This document shows positions 21,940-32,390 of a stretch of 64,000 nt of DNA, piece by piece. Each line of letters starts with the position of its first letter. Positions within the stretch are counted from its first letter, which is position 1. Source of the stretch: Aquarana catesbeiana (Eukaryota; Chordata; Amphibia; Anura; Ranidae); contig NC_133333.1 of assembly GCF_042186555.1 (NCBI RefSeq), forward strand, positions 66,843,555 through 66,907,554, read 5' to 3'. The notes beneath the pieces were generated by a model. It ran no database searches, was not told where the DNA came from, and was given only the letters and a program-made list of their open reading frames with translations. A program made the position numbers and the translations under genes.

Positions 21940-23522
21940 GGTGACTTGATGGGACTTCCCTGTGACGTCAAGGGGAATGCCACAGGGAAGTCCGGTCATG
22001 TCCCGTGTGTCAGAGGGGGCGGGGTCACTGGGTGGCCCCGCCCCCCGTTATTTAAGAACCGTCAGACGAGGAGACGCCGTCACACAGCGGAAGCCTCCCT
22101 CCATGCCAGCATGGATGCGGAGCAGCCCGGAGAAGAAGATGAAGAAGAGAAGAAGAGAAGAAAAGAAGAAGATGAAGAAGAAGATGAAGAAGAGAAGAAG
22201 ACCCAGAGAAGAGCGGAGCCTCCCCCCAAGCCATGGATGCGGAGCGGCCCAAGGAGAAGAAGATAGAAGACGCCGCGGAGAAGATGCTGGACGAGAATGC
22301 CGGAGGAAGAACCAGAAGAGCCAGAAGAACCAGAAGAAGAAGAAAAAGATGAAGGAAGATAGAAGAAAGAAGAAAGAAGAAGCATTTAAATAAAGGAATT
22401 GTCAAAAACTGTCTCTTGTCATTTTTAACATTTTTGACAGTTTTTTAGCGAAATGGTAGGGGTAAGTACCCCCTTACCATTTCACACAGGGGGGGGCCAG
22501 GATCTGGGGGTCCCCTTGTTAAAGGGGGCTTCCAGATTCCGATAAGCCCCCCGCCCGCAGACCCCCACAACCACCGGCCAGGGTTGTGGGGATGAGGCCC
22601 TTGTCCTCATCAACATGGGGACAAGGTGTTTTGGGGGGCTACCCCAAAGCACCCTCCCAATGTTGAGGGCATGTGGCCTGGTACGGTTCAGGAGGGGGGG
22701 CGCTCTCTCATCCCCCCTCTTTTCCTGCGGCCTGCCAGGTTGCGTGCTTGGATAAGGGTCTGGTATGGATCTTTGGGGGGACCCCACGCCGTTTTTTTGT
22801 TTTTTTTGGCGCGGGGTTCCCCTTAAAATCCATACCAGACCTGAAGGGTCTGGTATGGAATTTAGGGGGACCCCCACGTCATTTAAAAAAAAAAAATTTG
22901 GCAGGGGTTCCCCTTAATATCCATAACAGACCTGAAGGGCCTGGTATGGAATTTAGGGGGACCCCCCACATCATTTTTTTTTTAAATTTTGGTTCAGGGT
23001 TCCCCTGTGGGGAATTCTCATGCCATTTTTATCAATGAACTTCTATGTGTATTTTCGGACCGGCAACGCAATAGCCGCGAGTAGTTTTAAATGTCTTTTT
23101 TGCTTCAAAATGTAATTTTGCTGTCAGACTGTTCTAAACACGGGAAACATGTGCCCCTTTACAGGCATACTATAGACACCCCCCAGCTACGAAATTTAAA
23201 GGGATATTACACTTTTATTGTTTGACTTTAAGCATTATTAAAATCACTGCTCCTGAAAAAACGGCCGTTTTTAAAACTTTTTTTTGCATTGATCCATGTC
23301 CCCTGGGGCAGGACCCAGGTCCCCAAACACTTTTTATGACAATAACTTGCATATAAGCCTTTAAAATTAGCACTTTTGATTTCTCCCATAGACTTTTAAA
23401 GGGTGTTCAGCGGCATTCGAATTTGCCGCGAACACCCCAAATTGTTAGCTGTTCGGCAAACTTGCGAACTGCCAATGTTCGAGTCGAACATGAGTTCAAC
23501 TCGAACTCGAAGCTCATCCCTA
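21940..23522. mobile_element. One-armed hAT foldback copy
   Basis: Right end tcgaactcgaagctcatcccta is the hAT terminus also seen at 13882 and 28771. The sequence equals the centre plus one arm of the foldback element 25867-28771 and stops abruptly at about 21940, so the other arm is missing. It replaces the start of Harbinger exon 2. It keeps the GC-rich start region, tatttaag box, GAAGAA-rich frame (ATG at 22110) and AATAAA near 22390. Confidence 0.8.
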
Positions 23523-24122
23523 GTGTCGGCTACTTATGAGTTCCTGTATGTGGACGTGGGGAAGAATGGCCGGATGTCAGATGGTGGAGTCATCGCCCAG
23601 ACGGAGTTCTACAGGCGTCTCCAGAATGGCAGCTTGGACTTGCCACCTCCAGAAGACAATGTGGAAGGACTCCCATTCGTCTTCGTTGCGGGTGAAGCAT
23701 TTGCGCTGGGGAACCATCTTATGCGGCCATTCCCGATGAGGACCCTCACCCCGGACCAGAGGGTTTTTAATTACCGGCTGGCCAGAGCCAGAAGAGTGGT
23801 GGAGAACACATTTGGAATCATGGCCAGCCGGTTCTGCCTATTTCTTACACCCATACACATGGCAGAGTATAAACTGAATCATATCATCCTGGCGTGCTGT
23901 GTTCTCCACAACTTTTTAAGGCGAAATTCTGCCAACTATGCTGCCTCAGTGGGGCCTGAGGCCGGAATTCATATAAATGAACCAAACCTGACGGCGCTTG
24001 AGGCTGGCCATCCTGGCTTGCCCCCCCTGAGTGCCCGAGAGGTCCGTCTAAGATACCTTGAATACTTTGCGGGTGGGGGGCCATCAATATGCCAGACAAA
24101 GTCTGAGCCTTTTTTTAAATAA
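23523..24122 (+). pseudogene. Harbinger transposase, truncated DDE exon
   Basis: About 200 codons beginning SATYEFLYVDVGKNGRMSDG and including VVENTFGIMASRF and HIILACCVLHNFLR: the second catalytic Asp region and the catalytic Glu helix of the DDE_4 nuclease of HARBI1-like proteins. The segment with the first Asp (normally ...GAIDGKH) is absent because the hAT arm ending at 23522 replaces it. A spurious open frame starts in the hAT end (23403) and reads into this exon. The exon ends in a stop at 24120-24122. Confidence 0.85.
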
Positions 24123-24704
24123 CAAAATTAGTTTACCTACTAAAATATTTGCTGACATTTACTGCTTGTGTTTCTTTTAGCTGACCTTAACTGAAATGTG
24201 GGTAGTCCTGAAAATGGCGTGGTTGTGTAACATTAGAAAGCACTGTTGTGTGTTATTTACTAAAGGAAAATACACTTTGCACTACAAGTGCACTTGAGAC
24301 TGCACTGAAACTGCACTTGTAGTGCAAAGTTTGCCCTTAGGAAATAATCCCCATTGTCACAGAAACCACCAATTTTACCACGAAAAAAGTTTTGTAGCAT
24401 TGAAAGAAGAATCCACACATTCTTGATTATCAATCTTTTTAATACAAGCACAATTACATGTGCATTTATAAAAGGTTTTTAAAACAAACCAACATGTTTG
24501 TTGTATAACAATTTTTTGGGTCACATTAATAAAAGTCAAAATATCCATTTAAGGTAAAACAGGCATGTTTAAAACCAACAAGAAATACACAAATCTGGAA
24601 CTTACAAAGTTCAACTTTGGTAGAAATTGAAGGCAATATCAGACATGAGTATTTAGAAACTGTGTTTGATATTGCGTTCAGATGGGGTGAAGTCACCCCT
24701 GGAA
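24123..24704. other. Non-coding Harbinger interior
   Basis: AT-rich, no credible frame. A short inverted pair near 24275-24330 (aaaatacactttgcac / gtgcaaagt) is visible. Nothing else recognised. Confidence 0.5.
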
Positions 24705-24923
24705 AAGCCAAATTTTGAAGATGCACACAAATTGCCGAATGTCAACATGTGCTAGCTGCCATCATGGGGGATCAAGGGACGTGTTTTGGGGGTGCAACCC
24801 CTTCCTCTCAGCTACTTTATTATTGAGGAAGGGGTTGCACCCACAAAACGCGTCCATTGATCTCCTGTGATGGCAGATAGCACATGTTGACACACTGTGT
24901 GCATCTTCAAAATTTGGCTTTTC
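24705..24923. mobile_element. Palindrome D (snapback)
   Basis: Arms gaaaagccaaattttgaaga ... and its mirror ending aaaatttggcttttc, with a small loop near 24812. Within the arms lie ggacgtgttttg (24778 on) and caaaacgcgtcc (24844-24855), the ACGCGT motif shared with insertions A-C. Target duplications were not found. Non-coding. Confidence 0.7.
24823..24854 (+). ncRNA. Degenerate hammerhead-like motif, palindrome D
   Basis: TTGAGGA, extra A, stem GGGG...CCC around ttgca, then CAAAACGCGTC. Compared with a hammerhead, C3 is T and the conserved G before AA is lost. The left arm has the mirrored version with a two-base insertion (CTGAGAGGA) and ACACGT. Almost certainly inactive; listed because motif order matches A, B and C. 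Confidence 0.35.
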
Positions 24924-25000
24924 GAGAATATGTCAAAAAAGGTGCAAAAACATTGTTTTATTCAAAAAACAAAAAAAAAAGTCGGGGATTTGGAGGTGTT

Positions 25001-25164
25001 TTAAACTTTTCCTAAAACATCAATGATGTTCTTCATTTTGTTTTGAACATCATTGATGTTTTTCTGGATGTTTTCCAAGTCCCTATTACATACCATGATC
25101 TCCCCGATCAGGATCTGGGCACTCTCACTGGTGAAATGACCTGGATCCACAACACCATGATCAC
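25001..25164 (-). CDS. Candidate last exon of the Harbinger Myb-like gene
   Basis: Minus-strand acceptor ttttag at 25165-25170, then a frame of about 53 codons (contains ESAQILIGEIMVCNRDLENI and NKMKNIIDVLGKV) to a stop at 25001-25003. The helical, Asn/Lys-rich C-terminus is typical of the partner proteins in Harbinger elements. A candidate middle exon with donor cag|gtaaga lies at about 25225-25320, but its phase could not be matched, so the splice model is uncertain. Confidence 0.45.
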
Positions 25165-26879
25165 CTAAAAATATAGCAAAAAAATACACCATATATTATA
25201 AATATGCCGACATCCATCTCTTACCTGAGCCTGTGGTCTCAGACACTCATCTGATGTGGTGACTATTTCGATTACATCTCCTTCCTCCTCCTTTTGGCTT
25301 TGGGGGATTTCTCCTTACTCATGAGGTGGGGGGTCTGTTGTCTCCTCTGTTGAGTGGTGTCCTCCGAGTCTTTTCTCCCCTATGTAAAAAAAAAGGACTT
25401 AGCACACAGATATTTGATGGCAGAAATAGGAATATGAAACATTGCTTGGAAGTGGGGTACAATTATCTCTTTTGGCAGAGTTCCAAGATGAAGAATTATT
25501 TTTTTCCTTTGTCAAGCTTGAATACTTACCTGTTTTGTACAAGCTTCACAGATGGAGTCACCCCTATAGTATACACTGGAGCACCTGTGTGGGACCCCCT
25601 AATAAAAAGGGTGTTCTGGTGTCCCACACTAGTGCTCTAGAGTCCAGATGTGTAAACAGCTGCTGAGTGTCCTCTACTTACACAGAATCTAGTTTGCAGT
25701 TCATTCTAGTTACTAACCCATCTAGACACCAAAATTATTTGTAGAGAACTAGGCTAGCAAAAATGTATTCAAAATGCATATGTCCAAAACATGCCAAACA
25801 AACAATGTTTCATACGAACGAATAATATGCCCATGAACATGAAAGTTGCCATTTTAAACTGTACAATAGGGATGAGCTTCGAGTTCGAGTCGAACTAATG
25901 TTCGACTCGAACATTGGCTGTTCGCAAGTTCGCCGAACAGCGAACAATTTGGGGTGTTCGCGGCAAATTCGAATGCCGCAGAACACCCTTTAAAAGTCTA
26001 TGGGAGAAATCAAAAGTGCTAATTTTAAAGGCTAATATGCAAGTTATTGTCATAAAAAGTGTTTGGGGACCCAGGTCCTGCCCCAGGGGACATGGATCAA
26101 TGCAAAAAAAAGTTTTAAAAACGGCCGTTTTTTCAGGAGCAGTGATTTTAATAATGCTTAAAGTCAAACAATAAAAGTGTAATATCCCTTTAAATTTCGT
26201 ACCTGGGGGGTGTCTATAGTATGCCTGTAAAGGGGCGCATGTTTCCTGTGTTTAGAACAGTCTGACAGCAAAATGACATTTTGAAGGAAAAAACTCATTT
26301 AAAACTACCCGCGGCTATTGCATTGCCGACAATACACATAGAAGTTCATTGATAAAAACGGCATGGGAATTCCCCAAAGGGGAACCCCGAACCAAAATTA
26401 AAAAAAAAAAATGACGTGGGAGTCCCCCTAAATTCCATACCAGGCCCTTCAGGTCTGGTATGGATATTAAGGGGAACCCCGGCCAAAATTTTAAAAAAAA
26501 AATGACGTGGGGTTCCCCCTAAATTCCATACCAGACCCTTATCCGAGCACGCAACCTGGCAGGCCGCAGGAAAAGAGGGGGGGACGAGAGTGCGGCCCCC
26601 CCCTCCTGAACCGTCCCAGGCCACATGCCCTCAACATTGGGAGGGTGCTTTGGGGTAGCCCCCCAAAACACTTGTCCCCATGTTGATGAGGACAAGGGCC
26701 TCATCCCCACAACCCTGGCCGGTGGTTGTGGGGGTCTGCGGGCAGGGGGCTTATCGGAATCTGGAAGCCCCCTTTAACAAGGGGACCCCCAGATCCCGGC
26801 CCCCCCCCTGTGTGAAATGGTAAGGGGGTACAAAAGTACCCCTACCATTTCACTAAAAAACTGTCAAAAATGTTAAAAA

Positions 26880-27230
26880 TGACAAGAGACAGTTTTTGAC
26901 AATTCCTTTATTTAAATACTTCTTCTTTCTTCTATCTTCCTTCATCTTCTGGTTCTTCTGGCTCTTCTGGTTCTTCCTCCGGCGTTCTCGTCCAGCATCT
27001 CCTCCGCGGTGTCTTCTATCTTCTTCTCCTCGGGCCGCTCCGCACCCATGGCATGGGGGAGGCTCCCGCTCTTCTCTTCTTCTTCATCTTCTTCTCTTTC
27101 TTCTTTTCTTCTCTTCTTCATTTTCTTCTCCGGGCCGCTCCTCACACATGCTAGCATGGCGGGAGGCTCCCGCTGTGTGACGGCGCTCCTCGTCTGACAG
27201 TTCTTAAATAACGGGGGGCGGGGCCACCCG
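26880..27230 (-). other. Charged mini-frame in foldback, left arm
   Basis: Reading leftward: gttatttaaga box (about 27205), ATG at 27150, then MCEERPGEENEEEKKRRKRR and a stop, and AATAAA near 26911. The mirrored unit in the right arm and the unit at 22050-22400 keep the same N-terminus (M-x-x-E-x-P-G-E-E-D/N-E-E-E-K-K-R-R) but diverge after it. Protein function is doubtful; transcription is plausible. Confidence 0.35.
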
Positions 27231-27359
27231 GTGACCCCGCCCCCCTCTGACGCACTGGACATGATGGGACTTCCCTGTGGCATTCCCCGTGACGTCACAG
27301 GGAAGTCCCGTCAAGTCACCGTGCGTCAGAGGGGGGCGGGGTCACCGGGTGGCCCCGCC

Positions 27360-27670
27360 CCCCGTTATTTAAGAACTGTCAGACGAGGAGCGCCGTCACA
27401 CAGCGGGAGCCTCCCTCCATGCCAGCATGGGTGAGGAGCGGCCCGGAGAAGAAAATGAAGAAGAGAAGAAAAGAAGAAGAGAAGAAGATGAAGAAGAAGA
27501 GAAGAGCGGGAGCCTCCCCCCATGCCATGGGTGCGGAGCGGCCCGAGGAGAAGAAGATAGAAGACGCCGCGGAGGAGATGCTGGACGAGAACGCCAGAGG
27601 AAGAACCAGATGAGCCAGAAGAACCAGAAGATGAAGGAAGATAGAAGAAAGAAGAAGTATTTAAATAAAG
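27360..27670 (+). other. Charged mini-frame in foldback, right arm
   Basis: gttatttaagaac box at about 27364, ATG at 27427, frame of 98 codons beginning MGEERPGEENEEEKKRRREE, AATAAA at about 27664. Diverges from the left-arm unit across a GC-rich central region, so the palindrome centre could act as a two-way promoter. Low-complexity composition makes real coding uncertain. Confidence 0.35.
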
Positions 27671-28852
27671 GAATTGTCAAAAACTGTCTCTTGTCATTTT
27701 TAACATTTTTGACAGTTTTTTAGTGAAATGGTAGGGGTACTTTTGTACCCCCTTACCATTTCACACAGGGGGGGGCCGGGATCTGGGGGTCCCCTTGTTA
27801 AAGGGGGCTTCCAGATTCCGATAAGCCCCCCGCCCGCAGACCCCCACAACCACCGGCCAGGGTTGTGGGGATGAGGCCCTTGTCCTCATCAACATGGGGA
27901 CAAGGTGTTTTGGGGGGCTACCCCAAAGCACCCTCCCAATGTTGAGGGCATGTGGCCTGGTACGGTTCAGGAGGGGGGGCGCACTCTCGTCCCCCCCTCT
28001 TTTCCTGCGGCCTGCCAGGTTGCGTGCTCGGATAAGGGTCTGGTATGGATTTTTGGGGGGACCCCACGCCGTTTTTTTTTTTTTTTTTTGGCGCGGGGTT
28101 CCCCTTAAAATCCATACCAGACCTGAAGGGTCTGGTATGGAATTTAGGGGGAACCCCACGTCATTTTTTTTTTTTTAATTTTGGCCGGGGTTCCCCTTAA
28201 TATCCATACCAGACCTGAAGGGCCTGGTATGGAATTTAGGGGGACTCCCACGTCATTTTTTTTTTTTAATTTTGGTTCGGGGTTCCCCTTTGGGGAATTC
28301 CCATGCCGTTTTTATCAGTGAACTTCTATGTGTATTGTCGGCAATGCAATAGCCGCGGGTAGTTTTAAATGAGTTTTTTCCTTCAAAATGTAATTTTGCT
28401 GTCAGACTGTTCTAAACACAGGAAACATGCGCCCCTTTACAGGCATACTATAGACACCCCCCAGGTACGAAATTTAAAGGGATATTACACTTTTATTGTT
28501 TGACTTTAAGCATTATTAAAATCACTGCTCCTGAAAAAACGGACGTTTTTAAAACTTTTTTTTGCATTGATCCATGTCCCCTGGGGCAGGACCCGGGTCC
28601 CCAAACACTTTTTATGACAATAACTTGCATATTAGCCTTTAAAATTAGCACTTTTGATTATTCATGTTCGTGTCCCATAGACTTTAACGGTGTTCGCATG
28701 TTCGAACAAACTTTTTTCCTGTTCGCATGTTCTGGTGCGAACCGAACAGGGGGGTGTTCGGCTCATCCCTACTGTACAACAGTAAAGCAAAGCACATGGA
28801 GCAGCACGAACGTTAGAAAAATCAAGAATAGGAACACAGGACAACTACTTAC

Positions 28853-29213
28853 TTTTTTGCAGCACTCTCCTGATCCTTCTATACTGATCATGCTCCCTTA
28901 ATTTGAGGTCCGACCACCGCTTCCTGAGTTGATCCTTGTATCGTCGTACCCCAAAATTCTTCTGCAGACTCTTGACTACTTTCGCCATGATCTTGGCCTT
29001 TCTGACATTGGGGTTGGGGTAAAGTCCATACTTCCTCTCATAGTCGGTCCTCTTCAGGATGTCGACCATCTCCAACATCTCTCCAAAGGACATATTTGAG
29101 GCCTTAAATCGTCTCCTCCGGGATTGGGACATTTCTGGCTCCAGGCTTTCCTCCTCCTCGTTGCTGTAATTAGCACGCACCTGCTGTGTCTCCACCATGT
29201 GCTCTTCCCCCAC
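28853..29213 (-). CDS. Harbinger Myb/SANT-like DNA-binding protein, first exon
   Basis: About 120 codons from ATG at 29213 to donor aaaaaa|gtaagt (28853/28852). The N-terminus is acidic (YSNEEEESLEPEMSQSRRRR). The rest, with FGEMLEMVDILKRTDYERKY, NVRKAKIMAKVVKSLQKNFG and DQLRKRWSDLKLREHDQYRR, has the three-helix pattern and spaced aromatic/Trp residues of the Myb/SANT-like domain found in NAIF1-type partners of HARBI1. Such partners bind the element ends and bring the transposase into the nucleus. It is divergent to the MADF gene, from a shared upstream region. The next intron holds the hAT foldback element. Undamaged as far as read. Confidence 0.7.
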
Positions 29214-29599
29214 TGTGCCGAGCGAGAAGGGGCGGGGAATAGACTAGAAAGAACGTCAGGGGCGGGTGGAGTTTCACGCAGTGTATATAAAGCGTAACAC
29301 GTGTGCGTCTTATGCATAGGCGTGCGCACAGGGTGTGGCGGGTGTTATTGCTCTGTGTAGCAGCAGGAACATGGTAAAGATCTCCCTCTTACCTGCTCTG
29401 CCATAAAAAAAGTGTTTATGCTCTTCTCTTTCACTGTGCTGGCAGGGAGATCAATGTGCCGGGGTCATACATATGTAGGCACATACACATGCATGTGTGT
29501 TTGAGCTTAAGGGTGCACACCCTAATGCAATAGGCTGCGCACGCCTATGGTCTTACGTACGATCTGTGAGCGGAGGAAGGAGTATCGGAAGCGCTGATC
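29214..29599. promoter_or_regulatory. Shared upstream region between divergent Harbinger genes
   Basis: Separates the minus-strand Myb-like gene and the plus-strand MADF gene by 386 bases. gtgtatataaagcg at about 29281 is TATA-like. A MITE (29315-29549) makes up most of it, so before that insertion the two genes were only about 150 bases apart. Confidence 0.5.
29315..29549. mobile_element. hAT-like MITE in the divergent promoter
   Basis: Perfect 14-bp inverted ends cataggcgtgcgca / tgcgcacgcctatg, with gggtgtg repeated just inside. Flanks gtcttatg (29307-29314) and gtcttacg (29550-29557) match at 7 of 8 bases, an 8-bp duplication. 235 bp, non-coding. Confidence 0.8.
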
Positions 29600-30862
29600 A
29601 TGATAACAAAGGTAACATTTAAACTTGGGCCTATACTACTTAGAAATTGAGGCCTATATTGGGAGAAGATTAGGAGACTTTAGCCTGACCTTAGGGTTTA
29701 TCTTGTGTTGTGTCTTGCAGATAAAATGGATGGCTTCAATGACCACAACTTCCCCCCCCCTGTTCATAGACAAATACAGGGAGCTGCCCTGTCTGTGGCA
29801 GATCAAACACCCCCAATACAATCATAAACAAAAGAGGCAGGCAGCACTGGAAAAACTGCTGGAGTTGGTGAAGTCGGTGGTCCCCACGGCAACCATCCCC
29901 TATTTAAAAGCCAAAATTGGTGGCCTGAGGAGCACTTATCTAAGGGAGCGCAAGAAGGTCACGGATTCCAAGAGATCCAGAGCTGCAGCAGATGACGTTT
30001 ATGTCCCCAGGCTGTGGTACTATGAAAGACTTTGTTTTCTGTCAGACCAGACTGAAGTCAGGGAATCCCTCTCCACTTTTCCTTCCACTCTTCCTTCCAC
30101 CCTATCTTCCACCCCAGCTGAGGCTTCCGATGTCCAACCTGGGACTTCCAGCCAGGAAGAAGTGGAGGAGCCCAGCTGGAGCCAGGTATAGCATTGTTCT
30201 ACAGATTTCTGGTCAAGAAATATATCATGTTTACTAGATGTTATTATTGATCACTATTTGCTGATTTAATAAAGTGTTTTACATATCAAGACAGTAGTGG
30301 GCAAAAATAATTGGGACAAGAATGAAAAATGCTGGGCTCAGAATGATAATCTTTTATATTTCTTAACATTCAATTTGCAACAGTCATGAGATGAAAATTG
30401 TGTGAGATTGATGAAGAGAAAACTAAAACTATGTCCCTTTTCCATACACAGGAAGACCTCAGCCAGGAGGAGGCTGTGGAATGTGGCACACAGGAGGAGG
30501 CTGTGGAATGTGGCAGCCAGGAGGAGGTGGGGTTTAGTGGCAGCCAGGAGGAGGCGGGGCTAAGTGGCAGCCAGGAGAAGGCCGGACCCAGTAGGAGCCT
30601 GACAGAATCTCAGGTCCCTCCCCTCCGCCTTCCAAACAAAAGACCCAGGAAGGGGATTACCGTGCAGGATTCAGCACTCAGGCTGATACAGGAGGCTTCT
30701 GCGTCCCTCAGAGCCTTCCCAACTCCTGAAGAGGCCTTTGCCTCCATGGCTGCCACAAAACTGCAGGGCATGCAGGAGGGCCAATGCCTCATGTGTGAGG
30801 AACCCATTTATAAAACCTTAGGGGATGAGGGGCCAAATCACACCCAATACCCACTTGTGTGA
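29600..30862 (+). CDS. Harbinger MADF-domain protein, three exons
   Basis: Splice model: exon 1 29600-29611 (ATGATAACAAAG, donor gtaaca), exon 2 29721-30185 (acceptor cttgcag, donor cag|gtatag), exon 3 30452-30862 (acceptor acacag). The phases agree and give an uninterrupted 295-residue protein. Residues about 18-105 form a MADF domain: LFIDKYRELPCLWQIKHPQY, KRQAALEKLLELV, YLKAKIGGLRSTYLRERKK and VPRLWYYERLCFL. MADF domains are Myb-related DNA-binding modules. Exon 3 starts with four or five repeats of GSQEE(A/V), followed by a basic patch (RLPNKRPRKG) and a helical C-terminus. Probable role: element end binding or regulation. The reading frame is intact, unlike the transposase. Confidence 0.75.
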
Positions 30863-31112
30863 GTTGGACCTCCTCCTCCTCCTCCTGCCACAACTCCACC
30901 ATCACAGACACAGTGTGGAAGGAAGCGTGGAAGGAAGACCAGAGAGTGATGACCTGGGTTCAGTCTGGTCTGACAAAATATGCAGGCTCTTGTATGACCA
31001 CAGCCTGGGGACATACAAGTCATCTGCTGCTGTTCAGGATCTCTTGGACTTCTGGACCAGACTGCACTCCCTTAGATATTGACTCCTCAGGCCACCAATT
31101 TTGGCATGAAAT
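30860..31112 (-). pseudogene. Inverted duplicate of MADF exon 2 fragment
   Basis: On the minus strand, 31112 to 30860 matches 29905-30110 of the MADF exon: catgccaaaattggtggcct, then tgtccccaggctgtggt and tgtcagaccagactgaa. The copy has frame-disrupting changes. It lies directly after the MADF stop, in opposite orientation, so a read-through transcript could fold back on its own coding exon. Confidence 0.75.
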
Positions 31113-31689
31113 AATTGATGTGTGCCCTGGGGCCAAAGGCTTCGCTAATTTTGGATGTTTCTCCAGCGTTGCCTCCCTCTTTGTTTGGTTCGGATCCCTT
31201 AATAATGGTTTTTTGGTTTCTATTATACTCGCCTATGTGTTTTTTCCTTCAAAAAGGACAGTTTCTTTGTGAGGAGGCAGGTACATTTCAAAACTACAAT
31301 GTGAAATTAACAAGAGACACCAACACCAAGCAACCTCCTTGAGATTAAATAATACAAGATAATAATGGTGTTGGGGTAACTTGACACACAAAACACACCC
31401 AAAATATTCTGGAGTAAAAAAAAAAAAATCAGGCTTGAAAAAAATAATAACCCAAAAGAAAAAACATTTTTGAGTCAGATGTGACAAATAAAAATATTAT
31501 ATTGATGAAATCACGAGAAATAATAAAGAAAGAAGTTTGTGAGAAGTCTGTGTGAATATTGAGCAGCAAAACAACTTCATTCTTCTCATATTATAAAGAA
31601 GAAGAGAGTGCGCTATATTAAACAATTTAAAACATTGCAGCCTGACGAAAGTGCTATATCCATTCCGCTATTTTTACCAGACCGAGCTG
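31113..31689. other. Non-coding 3' part of Harbinger
   Basis: AT-rich, no credible frame; homopolymer runs near 31420. Nothing recognised. Confidence 0.5.
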
Positions 31690-31930
31690 TTCCGTCTCAG
31701 AATTTCTTCTGAGCATGCATGGCACTTTGTGCGTCGGAATTGTCCACACACGGTCGGAATTGACGCGATCAGATTTTGCTGTCGGAAAATTTTATAGCCT
31801 GCCCTCAAACTTTGTGTGTCGGAAAATCCGATGGAAAAAGTCCGATGGAGCCCACACACGGTCGGAATTTCCGACAACAAGCTCCGGTCGCACATTTTCC
31901 GTCGGAAAATCCGACCGTGTGTACAGGGCA
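31690..31930. promoter_or_regulatory. Harbinger right subterminal repeats
   Basis: At least six copies of tcggaa(t/a) in both orientations, with cacacggtcggaattt twice, up to the terminus. The left end has the same motifs at 20340-20470. Likely binding sites for the transposase or its Myb/MADF partners. Confidence 0.5.
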
Positions 31931-32390
31931 TATAACTTACCATACTTGCAAAGCAAATACAAAAAAACATAGTAAAAAATAAAACATTTTTTAATGCAAC
32001 CTGTGCCTAAAATATATATATATATATATATGCCGAAGCATGGGGGCACCCTCCCGCAAAAGGTAGGAGCAAATCTCCGCCCCTGCTGCCCCCATGCTTC
32101 GGCATATATGCTGAAGTAAATAACTGTGGTGGTGAAATCACCTCTGACAGTGCTGGAGTCATGGCTTTATGTATCGTGGGAGCAAACGCTGTTGCTGTCA
32201 AGATAAATAAATCCGCGCTGCAGCTGAGTTGCGTACCTCAAAACAAAAAAAATGGTTTACAATAAAACACAGTAAACAGTACAGTATAAAAAAATTGCAT
32301 ATCTGAAAAGCAAACATGATAAAACATAATAACAATAAAACATTGCAGAATAGAATACAGTAAAAAAGAGCAGAACAATAGAGATTTGAT

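Larger units (their letters stand above)
25867..28771. mobile_element. 2.9-kb hAT foldback element with exact TSD
   Basis: Begins tagggatgagcttcgagttc and ends ggtgttcggctcatcccta, flanked by identical octamers ctgtacaa (25859-25866 and 28772-28779). Most of it is one long inverted repeat centred near 27287, arms about 1.4 kb (e.g. aacggcatgggaattcccc at 26358 against its mirror near 28300). Each arm carries a GC-rich start region, a tatttaag box, a GAAGAA-rich stretch and AATAAA. It sits in an intron of the minus-strand Myb-like gene. No transposase inside, so it is mobilised in trans, plausibly by a relative of 5445-13882. Confidence 0.9.
20336..31930 (+). mobile_element. 11.6-kb Harbinger (PIF) element
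   Basis: Termini TGCCCCGTACACACGATCGGA and its inverted partner ending tccgaccgtgtgtacagggca. Target duplication is taa (20333-20335) on the left and tat (31931-31933) on the right, one mismatch. The flanks are the two halves of one repeat unit: contiguous copies at 19610-19640 and 19970-20000 read cagtaagacttaccatac across the site. Contents: TATA box, transposase exons, a minus-strand Myb-like gene, a plus-strand MADF gene, and nested insertions (hAT half copy, palindrome D, hAT foldback, MITE). Subterminal regions at both ends carry repeated tcggaatt/ccgac motifs likely to bind element proteins. Confidence 0.85.

Noticed and set aside
22052..22405. Leu/Ser-rich frames opposite the GAAGAA stretches
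   Set aside because: Antisense of a low-complexity purine run; composition alone explains them.
23403..23522. N-terminal extension of the Harbinger DDE frame through the hAT end
   Set aside because: The first 40 codons are hAT terminal sequence; the join is an insertion scar, not a fusion gene.
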